The notes under the pieces were generated by a model. That model was not told the origin of the DNA, did not search any database, and was given only the letters and a program-made list of their open reading frames with translations. Position numbers and translations under genes: made by a program. Shown here piece by piece: positions 38,961 through 49,705 of a DNA stretch of 64,000 bases. The first letter of the stretch is position 1. The number at the start of each line of letters is the position of its first letter. The stretch is from Flavobacteriaceae bacterium (lineage in GTDB: Bacteria > Bacteroidota > Bacteroidia > Flavobacteriales > Flavobacteriaceae), in contig JALSVQ010000164.1 of the NCBI GenBank assembly GCA_027073495.1, positions 24,845 to 88,844 of the forward strand, given 5' to 3'.

Positions 38961-40493
38961 TTATTGTTTTTTCTTTTTAAAATATCCAAATAGGAAATAA
39001 AATAGGATGGCTCCAAATACCCAATAACGATACGAAACGCGTTCACCATCACCACCGACAGTACTCATTATTCTATTCCAATGGATTGATTTTAGTTTAT
39101 CAGCAAAAGTTTTTGCATTCATATTCCAACTCCAGAATATAAAAACGGGCTTTCCTACCACGTGATCAAAAGGAACAAAGCCCCAATAACGTGAATCTTC
39201 TGAGTTATGACGATTGTCTCCCATCATCCAGTAGTAATCTTGTTTGAATGTATAAGTAGCTGCAGGCTTACCATTAATTAATATTGTATCACCATCTAAT
39301 TGGACATCGTTATTTTCATATACTTCAATCAATCTTTTGTAGAGCGGTAAGGTTTTTTTGTTCAGCGTTACTGTTTCTCCTGCTTTTGGTATTGCAATTG
39401 GTCCATAATTATCTCGAGACCATTTGTAGTCTATGCTATGCGGAAAAAGACTTTTATTAAATATTCCTTTTGGATCTTCTTTCTTTGCTAATGAAGCTAT
39501 TATTGGGTTGTTTTTTAGTTTATTGTATTTTTCTGCTGTTAGATTCAAAATGTATTTTCCTTTACCCAGTCGTCCACCTTCAGTGATGTTATATTTCTTA
39601 AAAAATTCTTGACTTAATGCTTCACTGTTTTTGGTACTCACATTGTACATATATTGTAGATCTGCACGGTAAGGCATTTTTGATAAGGTATCATTAATGT
39701 AGATTTCACCATGTTTTATTTCCAATTTATCACCAGCTATAGCCACACAACGTTTTACATAATTAGAGCGTTTATCCAAGGGTTTGTCTACATGCCTTCC
39801 TGAAGGATCTCTAAAGAAATACACTGTATCAGCTGGCCAATGAAAGACTACAATATCATTATTTTTTATTTTTTGAATGCCAGGAAAACGAAATGATGGT
39901 AATTGTGGTTTGCTTAAATATGATTTTCCTAAAAATGGCATGGTATCGTGAACCATAGGGAAAGCAATAGGCGTAGTTGGTGTTTTGGCACCATAATGAA
40001 ACTTACTTACAAATAGATAATCACCAACTAACAATGATTTTTCTAGTGATGACGTTGGAATAGCATACGGTTGCATTACGTAAGTATGTACCATAGTAGC
40101 AACGATTACTGCAAAGAGTAAAGATGCTAAAAGAGTATCATCATTTTTCTTTGTGATAGGGCGATACTCTGTTTTGTCATTATAATTAATAGTAAAGATA
40201 TAAAAACCTAAAGTAACCACCGCTAGTACTTTGTCTTTTGTTGTGTCATGTCTATAAGTGGACATCGTTTCCGCCCAAATTATCCCAAACATAAAAAGAT
40301 TGATAATTGGTACAAATAGTAATATAACCCACCATTTTGGGCGCTTTATGATATCCATAAATACCACTGCGTTGTAAATAGGTATCAAGGCTAACCATTT
40401 ATTTTTTCCAGCTTTTTCATACAGTTTCCAAGTACCTAAAAAATGAATCACTTGAAGGATTAGAAAAAATATAAACCATTGTATTAGTGTCAT
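38961..40493 (-). CDS. lepB: Signal peptidase I with a multi-TM N-terminal extension
   Basis: IPTSSLEKSLLVGDYLFVSKF, KRCVAIAGDKLEI, MMGDNRHNSEDSRYWGFVP; ~120-aa hydrophobic N-terminal extension. Confidence 0.93.
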   Translation of the reverse strand: MTLIQWFIFFLILQVIHFLGTWKLYEKAGKNKWLALIPIYNAVVFMDIIKRPKWWVILLFVPIINLFMFGIIWAETMSTYRHDTTKDKVLAVVTLGFYIFTINYNDKTEYRPITKKNDDTLLASLLFAVIVATMVHTYVMQPYAIPTSSLEKSLLVGDYLFVSKFHYGAKTPTTPIAFPMVHDTMPFLGKSYLSKPQLPSFRFPGIQKIKNNDIVVFHWPADTVYFFRDPSGRHVDKPLDKRSNYVKRCVAIAGDKLEIKHGEIYINDTLSKMPYRADLQYMYNVSTKNSEALSQEFFKKYNITEGGRLGKGKYILNLTAEKYNKLKNNPIIASLAKKEDPKGIFNKSLFPHSIDYKWSRDNYGPIAIPKAGETVTLNKKTLPLYKRLIEVYENNDVQLDGDTILINGKPAATYTFKQDYYWMMGDNRHNSEDSRYWGFVPFDHVVGKPVFIFWSWNMNAKTFADKLKSIHWNRIMSTVGGDGERVSYRYWVFGAILFYFLFGYFKKKKQ

Positions 40494-40507
40494 AATATAT
40501 TATTTTT

Positions 40508-41035
40508 TTAAAATTTATAAGTCACTGTTAAAGCCATTGTATTAACAGTATTAATATCTTGAATAAGTGTTGGGCTAAATGTTAATTTTTCATTGACATT
40601 GAAGCTTTTGAGATGTGCATCTACTACAGCATCAACAATGTTTAGCGCATAAATACCAATGGAAACCATAAGTAATAAATCACGATCTTTTTTAACTGTT
40701 TTCATCGCATTAATAAGCTGTGAGTCGCTAAAAAATGGATAATTATCACTAGAGCCTTGTAAACGTAGTTTGTAGGCATCACGAAAATTAGTATATTGGT
40801 TATTACGTTGTACATAAAAATACACACTTGTGCCAATTGCTGCGTAAACAATCGGAACTTTCCAATATTTTTTATTGTATGCTTGCCCTAAACCTGGCAA
40901 AATAGCTGAGTAAAAAGCAGCAGTAGATGGCGCTAAAGGATTGAGCTTTGGTTCGGTTTCTTTAGTTGACGTTTTTTGAGAATATCCCCAAAAAGTAGTC
41001 ATAAAAAGTAATAAAAAAAGAAACCTGTTCACCAT
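40508..41035 (-). CDS. DUF5683 domain protein
   Basis: AAFYSAILPGLGQAYNKKYWKVPIVYAAIG. Confidence 0.88.
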   Translation of the reverse strand: MVNRFLFLLLFMTTFWGYSQKTSTKETEPKLNPLAPSTAAFYSAILPGLGQAYNKKYWKVPIVYAAIGTSVYFYVQRNNQYTNFRDAYKLRLQGSSDNYPFFSDSQLINAMKTVKKDRDLLLMVSIGIYALNIVDAVVDAHLKSFNVNEKLTFSPTLIQDINTVNTMALTVTYKF

Positions 41036-41041
41036 TGTTAT

Positions 41042-41932
41042 TTATTGAATTAATTTTTTAATTCGGTTGAAATCGGCATCAGAATAAAAAGGAATACTAA
41101 TACTTCCTTTTCCTTTTTTATCACGCTTAATGCTGATATTAGAACCAAAAAACTCCGTTAATGCTTCTTTGGCAGCAATGATATGTTGCGGAATTTCAGC
41201 TACTTCTTTTTTATCAGAAGTGTCTTTATTTTTTAATGCTTTAACCAATTCTTCTGTTTGTCGAACAGAGAGTTTATCTTTTAATATTTTTTCATAAACA
41301 TCAAGTTGTTCATCTTCATTGGTACAGTTTATTAATGCTCTACCGTGTCCCATAGATAAAAAGCCATCGCGCATGCCTGTTTGTACAATAGGATGTAACT
41401 TTAACAAACGGAGATAGTTAGTAATGGTAGAACGTTTTTTTCCTACACGTTTGCTCATTTCTTCTTGTGTCAGATCTACTTGTTCAATAAGCTGTTTATA
41501 CGAAAGTGCCACTTCTATTGGGTCTAGTTCAGCACGTTGTATATTTTCTACCAATGCCATTTCAAGCATTTCTTGGTCATTTGCTAGACGAATATAAGCT
41601 GGTATGGTTTGCATGCCGTTGAGCTTAGAAGCTCTAAAACGACGTTCTCCAGAAACCAATTGGTATTTGTTTTCTGCAAGTTTGCGCACTGTAATAGGTT
41701 GAATAACACCTAATGATTCTATAGAAGTAGCCAATTCTTGAAGCTGCATTGCATCAAATTTCTTTCGTGGCTGAAAAGGGTTTACTTCTATGAGACCAAT
41801 AGGAATTTCAAGAATATTTCCTACCACTTCATTAGCACCTTTGTCACTAGCTTTGGCAATTGCTTTTGTAGGATCATTTAAAATGGCATTTAAGCCACGT
41901 CCCAGACGTTGTTTTTTGGTTACTTTTGCCAT
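41042..41932 (-). CDS. parB: Chromosome partitioning protein ParB
   Basis: RLGRGLNAIL, VNPFQPRKKFD, LVSGERRFRASKLNGM, ALVENIQRAELDPIEVALSY. Confidence 0.97.
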   Translation of the reverse strand: MAKVTKKQRLGRGLNAILNDPTKAIAKASDKGANEVVGNILEIPIGLIEVNPFQPRKKFDAMQLQELATSIESLGVIQPITVRKLAENKYQLVSGERRFRASKLNGMQTIPAYIRLANDQEMLEMALVENIQRAELDPIEVALSYKQLIEQVDLTQEEMSKRVGKKRSTITNYLRLLKLHPIVQTGMRDGFLSMGHGRALINCTNEDEQLDVYEKILKDKLSVRQTEELVKALKNKDTSDKKEVAEIPQHIIAAKEALTEFFGSNISIKRDKKGKGSISIPFYSDADFNRIKKLIQ

Positions 41933-41934
41933 AA

Positions 41935-42699
41935 TTACGCGTTATTTTTTACTATTTCGTTTGCTAAATTTAAATAATTCACTGCACCTTTGCTACTTGC
42001 ATCATAAGCAATAATACTTTCTCCAAAGCTAGGCGCTTCACTCAATCGGATATTTCGTTGTATAATAGTTTTGAAAACCATATCACCAAAATGTTTGTTT
42101 ACTTCATCTACAACTTGATTTGAAAGACGTAATCTACTGTCATACATGGTGAGTAACAATCCTTCGATATCCAAATCTGGATTATGAATTTTTTGAATAC
42201 TTTTTACAGTATTGAGGAGCTTTCCTAAACCTTCTAAGGCATAATATTCACATTGTATAGGAATAACTACAGAATCTGAAGCTGTTAATGCATTTAAAGT
42301 CAATAAACCAAGTGAAGGCGCACAATCAATGATGATATAATCATAGTCATCTTTAATAGGAGCAATAGCTTCTCTAAGCATATATTCTCTTCGTTCTTTG
42401 TCCACCAGTTCTATTTCAATAGCGACAAGGTCAATATGAGCAGGAATCAGATCTACATTAGGTGAGTTTGTAGTTACTATTACCTTTTTAGCTTTGGCAG
42501 AATGCTCGAGCAATTCATAAGTTCCTAGTTCTACAGTTTCTACATCAATACCTAAACCAGAAGTAGCATTTGCTTGTGGGTCAGCATCAATTAAAAGCAC
42601 TTTTTTTTCTAGAACACCTAGTGAAGCTGCAAGATTGACAGATGTTGTTGTCTTTCCTACACCACCTTTTTGATTGGCTATTGCTATTATTTTCCCCAT
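41935..42699 (-). CDS. parA: Chromosome partitioning ATPase ParA
   Basis: IAIANQKGGVGKTTTSVNLAASL, LLIDADPQANATSGLG, DYIIIDCAPSLGLLTLNAL. Confidence 0.97.
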   Translation of the reverse strand: MGKIIAIANQKGGVGKTTTSVNLAASLGVLEKKVLLIDADPQANATSGLGIDVETVELGTYELLEHSAKAKKVIVTTNSPNVDLIPAHIDLVAIEIELVDKERREYMLREAIAPIKDDYDYIIIDCAPSLGLLTLNALTASDSVVIPIQCEYYALEGLGKLLNTVKSIQKIHNPDLDIEGLLLTMYDSRLRLSNQVVDEVNKHFGDMVFKTIIQRNIRLSEAPSFGESIIAYDASSKGAVNYLNLANEIVKNNA

Positions 42700-42966
42700 A
42701 TTGATACTACTGTTTTTTGAATTTGTAAAATTACATTTTTTTATGAGAATTTAAAATACAAAGCTGATAAAAAAAAGTTAATATGAATAAATGACATTAG
42801 ACTGCTTTACTGATTGAAAAAAAAGCTGATTTATTTACTTACTTGTACTCGTAAGTTTTGATATTTATTCTAATTAGATAAATTCCAAAAACAAAAAAAA
42901 ATTCGTTTAATAATTTTTCACTCAAGTCTTGGGAATTACTCTCAAACTAACATTATTATATCAACA

Positions 42967-43848
42967 CTATTTTCGTTTTTTGCTTTTTATCATAGCTTCT
43001 AGAGCATCCCACATATCTTCTGGAATAGCTTCCAAAAGATTGAATTGCCCAGCCCCTTTAAGCCACTCACCACCATCTATGGTTATGACTTCACCATTGA
43101 CATAAGCAGAGAAATCACTCATGAGATATGCAGCAAGATTAGCTAACTCTTGATGAACACCAACACGTTTTAAAGGGTTTCTTTTGGCTAAATCAAATTT
43201 GTCTTTGAGGTCTCCAGGTAATAACCTATCCCAAGCACCTTTTGTAGGGAAAGGACCAGGAGCAATAGCATTAAAACGGATGCCATATTTTGCCCATTCT
43301 ACAGCAAGCGAACGTGTCATAGCCAATACGCCAGCTTTTGCAGTAGCAGATGGGACAACATAAGATGAACCTGTCCAAGCGTAAGTGGTTACTATATTGA
43401 GTACAGTAGCTGCATCTTGTTTCTTATCAATCCAATGCTTACCCAATGCAAGGGTACAGTTTTTTGTTCCTTTAAGCACAATGTCAATGATGGTGTCAAA
43501 TGCATTAGCAGAAAGGCGCTCTGTTGGACTTATGAAATTTCCAGCAGCATTGTTTAACAAGCCATCAATTTGACCAAAGTGAGCAATAGCTGCATCGCGC
43601 ATAGTCACTACTTGTTCATAATAACGCACATCACAAGCTAAAGCTAAAACTTCACCTTGAGCAGTTATTCGTAGTTCTTGAGCTGTATTTTGGAGTTTTT
43701 CTAAATTTCGCGAAGTAATGACTACATTGGCACCCAATTCCAAAAAATATTTAGTCATTGCTTTTCCTAAGCCCGACCCTCCGCCTGTTACAATATATGT
43801 TTTTCCTTGTAATGCGTTGTCTCTAAGCATTGGTTTTGTGTAGTTCAT
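42967..43848 (-). CDS. SDR-family oxidoreductase
   Basis: YIVTGGGSGLGKAMTKYF, LNNAAGNFISPTERL, FNAIAPGPFPTKGAWDRL. Confidence 0.9.
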   Translation of the reverse strand: MNYTKPMLRDNALQGKTYIVTGGGSGLGKAMTKYFLELGANVVITSRNLEKLQNTAQELRITAQGEVLALACDVRYYEQVVTMRDAAIAHFGQIDGLLNNAAGNFISPTERLSANAFDTIIDIVLKGTKNCTLALGKHWIDKKQDAATVLNIVTTYAWTGSSYVVPSATAKAGVLAMTRSLAVEWAKYGIRFNAIAPGPFPTKGAWDRLLPGDLKDKFDLAKRNPLKRVGVHQELANLAAYLMSDFSAYVNGEVITIDGGEWLKGAGQFNLLEAIPEDMWDALEAMIKSKKRK

Positions 43849-43910
43849 AGTTTTTATTTTTTCAGATTGACAAAGTACAAAAAAAAACAGGAATAATGTT
43901 GTTTTTTAGC

Positions 43911-44954
43911 TTAAAATTTTAATAAATCCAGCGTCTTTTGGCGTTGGATTTTTTTTGTTTCGGTATAAATAAATTGATCTAAAAAATAAAAACTTTTAGG
44001 AGTTTGATATTTATGTAGTTCGGTATTAGTTGTATCAATTTCAAGATTATATGGTTTGCTTTCTATAACAATAATAAGTTTGTTTTCTAATAGCTCATCG
44101 GGGATGCTTGCTACAAAAAAAGGAACACAAATATGCTTTGAAAGTGCTGCTTCTACTTGCTCTGGTACAATTTTGTAGCTACCACTATTAATGATGTTAT
44201 CATAGCGTCCAAGCCATTCAAATTGTTTTGTATTTATGATATTGACAATATCATTAGTTGTAATAGTATTTTCGCTTAAATGTGGCGCTTTAATCACTAG
44301 GCGATTGCTGCTGTCACTACTAATACTAATATCGGGTAAAACAGTGTAATATTTAATATTCTTTATTAATTCCTTTGCGGCAATATGTGTAATGGTTTCC
44401 GTCATGCCATAAGTAGCGAAGCATTGTGTTTTTAAAGTATAAATTTGTGCTAATAAAGTATTATTTATAGCACCGCCACCAATAATTATTTTTGATACTA
44501 AACCTAAATCTTTTAATGAATGTTGCACTTGAAGAGGCACCATAGCTCCAAAATCATATTTTTTTGTATTCCCTGATAATGGACTGCTGTTTGTAGGCAA
44601 AATATCCAATTCCCAACCATTTATCAAGGCACGCAGTAACATCATTTTTCCTGCTATAAAAGTAGTAGAAAGGCATAGAAATGCTTTGGTTTTATTGGAT
44701 AATTTGAAGTGTTTTGCTGTGGCAATCGCACTGGCTACCATAGCTTTTTTTTGCAGTTGAATTTGCTTTGGTTTTCCTGTAGATCCTGAAGTATTAATAG
44801 TTACATAATTATTGTTATTAAACCACTGACATAAAAACAAATAGCTATCATTATCTAAAGTTTTTATAGTAGTTAATAAATCATTTATTCCGAGATAATA
44901 TTTACCATTAAGTTTAAAATCAGGATGGATAAGAGACGTGTTAATTAGCTGCAT
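43911..44954 (-). CDS. menE: o-succinylbenzoate-CoA ligase
   Basis: VTINTSGSTGKPKQIQLQKKAMVASA, CFATYGMTETITHIA; next to menC. Confidence 0.88.
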   Translation of the reverse strand: MQLINTSLIHPDFKLNGKYYLGINDLLTTIKTLDNDSYLFLCQWFNNNNYVTINTSGSTGKPKQIQLQKKAMVASAIATAKHFKLSNKTKAFLCLSTTFIAGKMMLLRALINGWELDILPTNSSPLSGNTKKYDFGAMVPLQVQHSLKDLGLVSKIIIGGGAINNTLLAQIYTLKTQCFATYGMTETITHIAAKELIKNIKYYTVLPDISISSDSSNRLVIKAPHLSENTITTNDIVNIINTKQFEWLGRYDNIINSGSYKIVPEQVEAALSKHICVPFFVASIPDELLENKLIIVIESKPYNLEIDTTNTELHKYQTPKSFYFLDQFIYTETKKIQRQKTLDLLKF

Positions 44955-45882
44955 TATTATATACTTTTCCTGTTAATTTTTCTTTCCAAGCTGTCCAATT
45001 ATATAGCTTAGCAAAAAAGAGCGTTATTAATGGATAACCGAGTAAAACAGGCAATAAAAATTCAAATGATAAAGCCTCAGGTTCTGAATAATCAATATAT
45101 AAGGCATTGGTATTTATAATAGTCCAATTGGTGCTAATAAGTATTGCTGCACTTATGTTATTAGCAGTATGCATGCCAAAACTGAGTTCTAAACCATCAT
45201 CCATCAATGTAGTGACACCATAAAACAACCCTGTTCCTATATAAAAAATCATAACCAAAGGACCGAGTTTATCAACTTCTGGATTGGCACCGTGCATTAT
45301 ACCAAACAAAATTCCAGTCATTAATAATGCTGCTAATCGACTATTGAGCGTAGTTCCAAACCATTGCATTAAATAGCCTCTAAAGAAAAACTCTTCTATT
45401 CCTGTTTGAAATGGGAAAAGCACAAAAGAGATGAGCAGTAAAAGATAAAATTTATTAGGATCAAAATTCCACACTAGATTTTCATCAGCACTTTGTATAG
45501 TAATGTAAAAGCCAATTAATGCAATGATAAATGTAATGCTAAAGCCCATAAATACACGTTTCCAATCAAAATCAGTACGTGCTGTTAAAACGGTTTTAAA
45601 GGCTCTACTATGTAATTTTTTAACTACAAAATACAAGCCTAAAACGCCAAAAACTCCAGAAACAAGCATTAAAGCGAGTAAATAATTTTTATTTTTAATG
45701 AGATATGAAAAACCGCCATCAGCAGCATATATAAATTCTTTGAATGAAGCACTATTGTTATATGCAACTGTAATTAGCGGAATAACACCAATTAGTTGCC
45801 AAAAAATAAAAACCAATAGACTCCCGATAAGGTAGCGCCACCAATCATTTTTTCCTAAAAATCCTAATTTTATAAAATCCAT
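44941..45882 (-). CDS. CPBP family intramembrane metalloprotease
   Basis: GIEEFFFRGYLMQWF, LFGIMHGANPEV, GMHTANNI. Confidence 0.9.
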   Translation of the reverse strand: MDFIKLGFLGKNDWWRYLIGSLLVFIFWQLIGVIPLITVAYNNSASFKEFIYAADGGFSYLIKNKNYLLALMLVSGVFGVLGLYFVVKKLHSRAFKTVLTARTDFDWKRVFMGFSITFIIALIGFYITIQSADENLVWNFDPNKFYLLLLISFVLFPFQTGIEEFFFRGYLMQWFGTTLNSRLAALLMTGILFGIMHGANPEVDKLGPLVMIFYIGTGLFYGVTTLMDDGLELSFGMHTANNISAAILISTNWTIINTNALYIDYSEPEALSFEFLLPVLLGYPLITLFFAKLYNWTAWKEKLTGKVYNNAAN

Positions 45883-45885
45883 TTT

Positions 45886-46926
45886 TTATATGTTTATAGC
45901 CCATTTTTTGGCTGTATTATAGTGCAAAGAGCCTTTTTTTATCTCTAATGGACTGGCTATGTTATTAGTAAATAAGCCGCCAGTTCCAAGTCCTTGTGGT
46001 ATTTCCACACCTAGCGAATAGGTGTATTGCGCAATAGCATTCAAGCCGATATTACTCTCTAATGCCGATGTAATCCACCAGCCAATTTTATGCTTTTTAG
46101 CTAGATAAATCCATTCATTTGTTCCTTGTATGCCTCCAACCAAACTAGGTTTGAGAATAATATAATGTGGAAAAATATTTTGAAGTACTTTTTCTTTTTC
46201 TGTCATATTAAAAACACCAATTAATTCTTCATCTAAAGCAATAGGAATAGGAGCGAGGTAGCATAATTTTGCCATAGCTTCGTGTTGCCCTGCTTTGATG
46301 GGTTGTTCTATAGAATGTACATCAAGATTGGCTAATGCTTGTAGTTTTTCTAAGGCATCACTTGGGTCAAAAGCGCCATTAGCATCTACGCGAATGGTTA
46401 TTTTAGATTTATCATAGTGCTTTCGAATGCCTTGTATTAATGCTAGTTCATTATCAAAATCGATAGCGCCAATTTTTAATTTTATAGTTTTAAAACCAGC
46501 TTTTAGTTTTGCTTTTATTTGCTCCTGCATAAAATATTCATCGTCCATCCAAATAAGACCATTAATAGGAATAGTTGCTTTTCCTGCAGTGAAATCAGAA
46601 GGAAAGAGTAAGGTTTCTATTTTGTTTTGTAAGCTTAAATAGGCTTGCTCTACACCAAACTGAATGGAAGGATAAGCCTTTAAATCTGACAAAATAGCGG
46701 TGTAAGACATACCATTTGCTATAGCATTGCAAGTCCATTGCAATTTTTCTTCATAATTGGGTTTATCATCAGCACTCAATCCTCTAAAAACAGCACATTC
46801 TCCAATACCATAGCTATTTCCATCACTAATTTTTAAAAAATACGTTTCTTTCTGACGCAAAACACCTCGAGATGTACCACTTGGTTTTTTAAAGTCTAAT
46901 AAATATTTAGTATAACTGGCTTGCAT
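45886..46926 (-). CDS. menC: o-succinylbenzoate synthase
   Basis: Enolase superfamily: KLKIGAIDFDNEL, IRVDANGAF, HSIEQPIKAGQ, IALDEELIG, ILKPSLVGG. Confidence 0.92.
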   Translation of the reverse strand: MQASYTKYLLDFKKPSGTSRGVLRQKETYFLKISDGNSYGIGECAVFRGLSADDKPNYEEKLQWTCNAIANGMSYTAILSDLKAYPSIQFGVEQAYLSLQNKIETLLFPSDFTAGKATIPINGLIWMDDEYFMQEQIKAKLKAGFKTIKLKIGAIDFDNELALIQGIRKHYDKSKITIRVDANGAFDPSDALEKLQALANLDVHSIEQPIKAGQHEAMAKLCYLAPIPIALDEELIGVFNMTEKEKVLQNIFPHYIILKPSLVGGIQGTNEWIYLAKKHKIGWWITSALESNIGLNAIAQYTYSLGVEIPQGLGTGGLFTNNIASPLEIKKGSLHYNTAKKWAINI

Positions 46927-46927
46927 A

Positions 46928-47452
46928 CTACTGTTCTAATGCCTGTTTGAACAAGGTTAATGATTTTTGTTCTGCTGCTTTAAAATTACCTTTATAAATC
47001 TTAGTAACCCAACGGATGAAATGTCCTTTACCCTTGATAGTAGTATGTTTAATTAGTTTTGTTTTTCCATTTTCATCACTTAGTATGTAGTCATTGACCG
47101 AAATCATATTTTCAACATCTAATATATCTCCAAAAGCATTGTTTTTGTTGTATTTTGTAATAGTCTGTTTGACCTGAAAAGCTTTATTTTGTTGTTTTGC
47201 CTTAATTAAATAGATGCTTCCCACTTTATTGGCTGTCGCTTTTTCAGCAGTTACATTTTCTGCTAAAGGATTCCATTTGGGTAGAAAGTTACTATCACTT
47301 AGTTTCTCAAATACCTCGTTTATAGGCTTGTTGATGATAATTTCATTACTATATGAAGATTCTCTTGCAAGTAGTGACGAACTTATAAAAAGCACGAGAA
47401 ATAAAAGCATTAAACCAACTACTATTTTTAATCCTAAACCTTTTGATTTCAT
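46928..47452 (-). CDS. SRPBCC-type protein with N-terminal TM
   Basis: INKPINEVFEKLSDSNFLPKWNPLAENVT. Confidence 0.75.
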   Translation of the reverse strand: MKSKGLGLKIVVGLMLLFLVLFISSSLLARESSYSNEIIINKPINEVFEKLSDSNFLPKWNPLAENVTAEKATANKVGSIYLIKAKQQNKAFQVKQTITKYNKNNAFGDILDVENMISVNDYILSDENGKTKLIKHTTIKGKGHFIRWVTKIYKGNFKAAEQKSLTLFKQALEQ

Positions 47453-47454
47453 AA

Positions 47455-48132
47455 TTATATTGTTTTGCTTTCTCCAATAGGAAGTATGGTTAGATTTTTA
47501 CCTTTATTTTTAAAATATGTGATAGCTTCTTGATGATCAATTTTAATAAAACCAAAAGTATCAAAATGGTAAGCTAATATTTGATTACAAGCTAAGAAAT
47601 CTGCTGCTATTACAGCACTTTTTATGCCCATAGTAAAATTATCGCCTACGGGAAGTACTGCCAAATCTAGTTTTGTTTGCATTGGGATGAGTTGCATATC
47701 CATAGTAAGCGCTGTATCTCCAGCAATGTAGATGACTTTGCCATTACTTTCTATCACAAAACCTCCAGGTTCGCCACCGTAGCTACCATCAGGAAATGAG
47801 CTAGAATGTACGGCATTGGTATAGGTGAGCTTTCCAAAATCAAACTGCCAAGTTCCTCCGTGGTTCATAGGATGTCCAGTAAAACCCTGTTTTTCAAAGT
47901 GCGTAACAATTTCATAGTTAGACACGATTAAAGCACCTGTGTTTTTTGCTAGTGTTGCGACATCAAGGATATGATCTTGATGGGCGTGAGTTATTAAAAT
48001 ATAATCTGCTTTAAGACTATTGATATCAATGTGTTTAGCTAATTCATTAGCTGAAATAAAAGGGTCAACAAGTAGTGTTTTTCCAGCTGTTTCAATACTT
48101 AAACTAGCGTGTCCGAGATAGGTTATTTTCAT
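47455..48132 (-). CDS. UPF0173-like metal-dependent hydrolase
   Basis: YLGHASLSIETAGKTLLVDPF, ITHAHQDHILD, IAGDTALTMDMQLI. Confidence 0.92.
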   Translation of the reverse strand: MKITYLGHASLSIETAGKTLLVDPFISANELAKHIDINSLKADYILITHAHQDHILDVATLAKNTGALIVSNYEIVTHFEKQGFTGHPMNHGGTWQFDFGKLTYTNAVHSSSFPDGSYGGEPGGFVIESNGKVIYIAGDTALTMDMQLIPMQTKLDLAVLPVGDNFTMGIKSAVIAADFLACNQILAYHFDTFGFIKIDHQEAITYFKNKGKNLTILPIGESKTI

Positions 48133-48134
48133 AA

Positions 48135-48896
48135 TTAATCGTTATTTAAATCAGCTTCAAAAGCCAGTTTTTTGTCACGGTATTCAAAATTTTGTCCAAG
48201 ATATACTTTGCGTACCATTTCATCAGCAGCTAAATCTTTAGGTTTACCAGATTTAAGTATAGCGCCTTGGAACATTAAGTATGTTCTATCCGTAATGGCA
48301 AGGGTTTCTTGTACGTTGTGATCGGTAATTAGAATACCAATATTACGGTATTTAAGCTGTGCTACAATGCGTTGAATATCTTCAACAGCTATTGGGTCAA
48401 CACCTGCAAAGGGTTCATCAAGTAAGATAAATTTTGGGTCTGTAGCCAATGCGCGTGCTATTTCTGTTCTACGACGTTCTCCTCCAGAGAGCAAGTCACC
48501 ACGTCTTTTTCTAAAACGTTCTAAACCAAATTCTTTGATTAGGAGTTCGAGTTTGTCTTTTTGTTCTTTTTTAGAAAGCTTTGTGAATTGAAGCACACTT
48601 AAAATATTGTCTTCTACGCTGAGTTTTCTAAAAACAGATTCTTCTTGAGCAAGATAACCTATACCTCGCTGAGCGCGTTCATACATCGCTAAACCAGTGA
48701 TATCTTCGCCATCAAGTGTTATTTTTCCTCCTGTTGGTTTTACGAGTCCTACAACAGTATAAAATGTAGTGGTTTTTCCCGCTCCATTAGGACCTAAAAG
48801 TCCTACTATTTCACCTTGATTTACCTCAATAGTAACGCCTTTTACTACTTGATTGCTTCCGTAGGTTTTTTGTACATTTTCTGCGCGTAGTATCAT
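48135..48896 (-). CDS. lptB: LPS export ABC transporter ATP-binding protein
   Basis: [77 protein letters not shown]. Confidence 0.95.
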   Translation of the reverse strand: MILRAENVQKTYGSNQVVKGVTIEVNQGEIVGLLGPNGAGKTTTFYTVVGLVKPTGGKITLDGEDITGLAMYERAQRGIGYLAQEESVFRKLSVEDNILSVLQFTKLSKKEQKDKLELLIKEFGLERFRKRRGDLLSGGERRRTEIARALATDPKFILLDEPFAGVDPIAVEDIQRIVAQLKYRNIGILITDHNVQETLAITDRTYLMFQGAILKSGKPKDLAADEMVRKVYLGQNFEYRDKKLAFEADLNND

Positions 48897-48897
48897 A

Positions 48898-49704
48898 TTA
48901 TTTCTTTATTAGTGCGGTTTCTTTAGGTTCCATCATTTTGGCAATAAGAATACTGATTTCGTAGAGTCCTAAAACTGGTATAGAAACAATAATCTGACTT
49001 AAAATATCTGGAGGTGTGATGATAGCTGATACCGATAATATAACTATCAGCATTACTTTTCTGTATTTTTTTAAGGCAGCTGCATCAACTAATCCTAATT
49101 TAGTCAGGAAAAAGATAATAACAGGAAGTTCAAACATTAAACCACTAGCCAATACTGAAGTTTTGATTAAACCAATAAAAGAAGATAGTTTAAAATCATT
49201 GCTTACTGCTTCACTTACTTTGTAGTTTCCAAAAAAGTTAATAGACAAAGGAGCTATTATATAATAACCAAATAAAACTCCTGTAAAAAATAATAGCGAA
49301 GCTATCACCAAAAATGAAATGGCATGTTTCTTTTCATTTTGATATAATGCAGGACTAATAAATTTCCATAATTCTCGTAGTATTAATGGAAAAGCAATAA
49401 TAACTCCAAAAGTAAAGGCAATCCATATATCTGTAGAAAATTGTTCACCCATTTCCAGTGATTGAAATTTATAATCCATAGTATCAAAATGGAGTGTGTT
49501 ATTTGTGCCAAATAAACTGGATAATTTTGTTAATGCACGATAGGTAATAAAATCTGGTTTTGTTACTGCAAATATTATTTTGTCAAAAATAGAACGACTA
49601 AATATAAAGGCAATAAGCGCCATCACAATAACATACGCAAAAATACGTATAAGGTGTTTGCGTAATTCTTCTAAATGATCTAGAAAAGACATTTGTTTTC
49701 CCAT
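48898..49704 (-). CDS. tatC: Twin-arginine translocase subunit TatC
   Basis: [63 protein letters not shown]. Confidence 0.96.
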   Translation of the reverse strand: MGKQMSFLDHLEELRKHLIRIFAYVIVMALIAFIFSRSIFDKIIFAVTKPDFITYRALTKLSSLFGTNNTLHFDTMDYKFQSLEMGEQFSTDIWIAFTFGVIIAFPLILRELWKFISPALYQNEKKHAISFLVIASLLFFTGVLFGYYIIAPLSINFFGNYKVSEAVSNDFKLSSFIGLIKTSVLASGLMFELPVIIFFLTKLGLVDAAALKKYRKVMLIVILSVSAIITPPDILSQIIVSIPVLGLYEISILIAKMMEPKETALIKK

Positions 49705-49705
49705 A

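Noticed and set aside
41042-42966. Looked for a parS site (TGTTTCACGTGAAACA-like) near parAB
   Set aside because: No convincing 16-bp palindrome seen by eye; it may lie outside the window.
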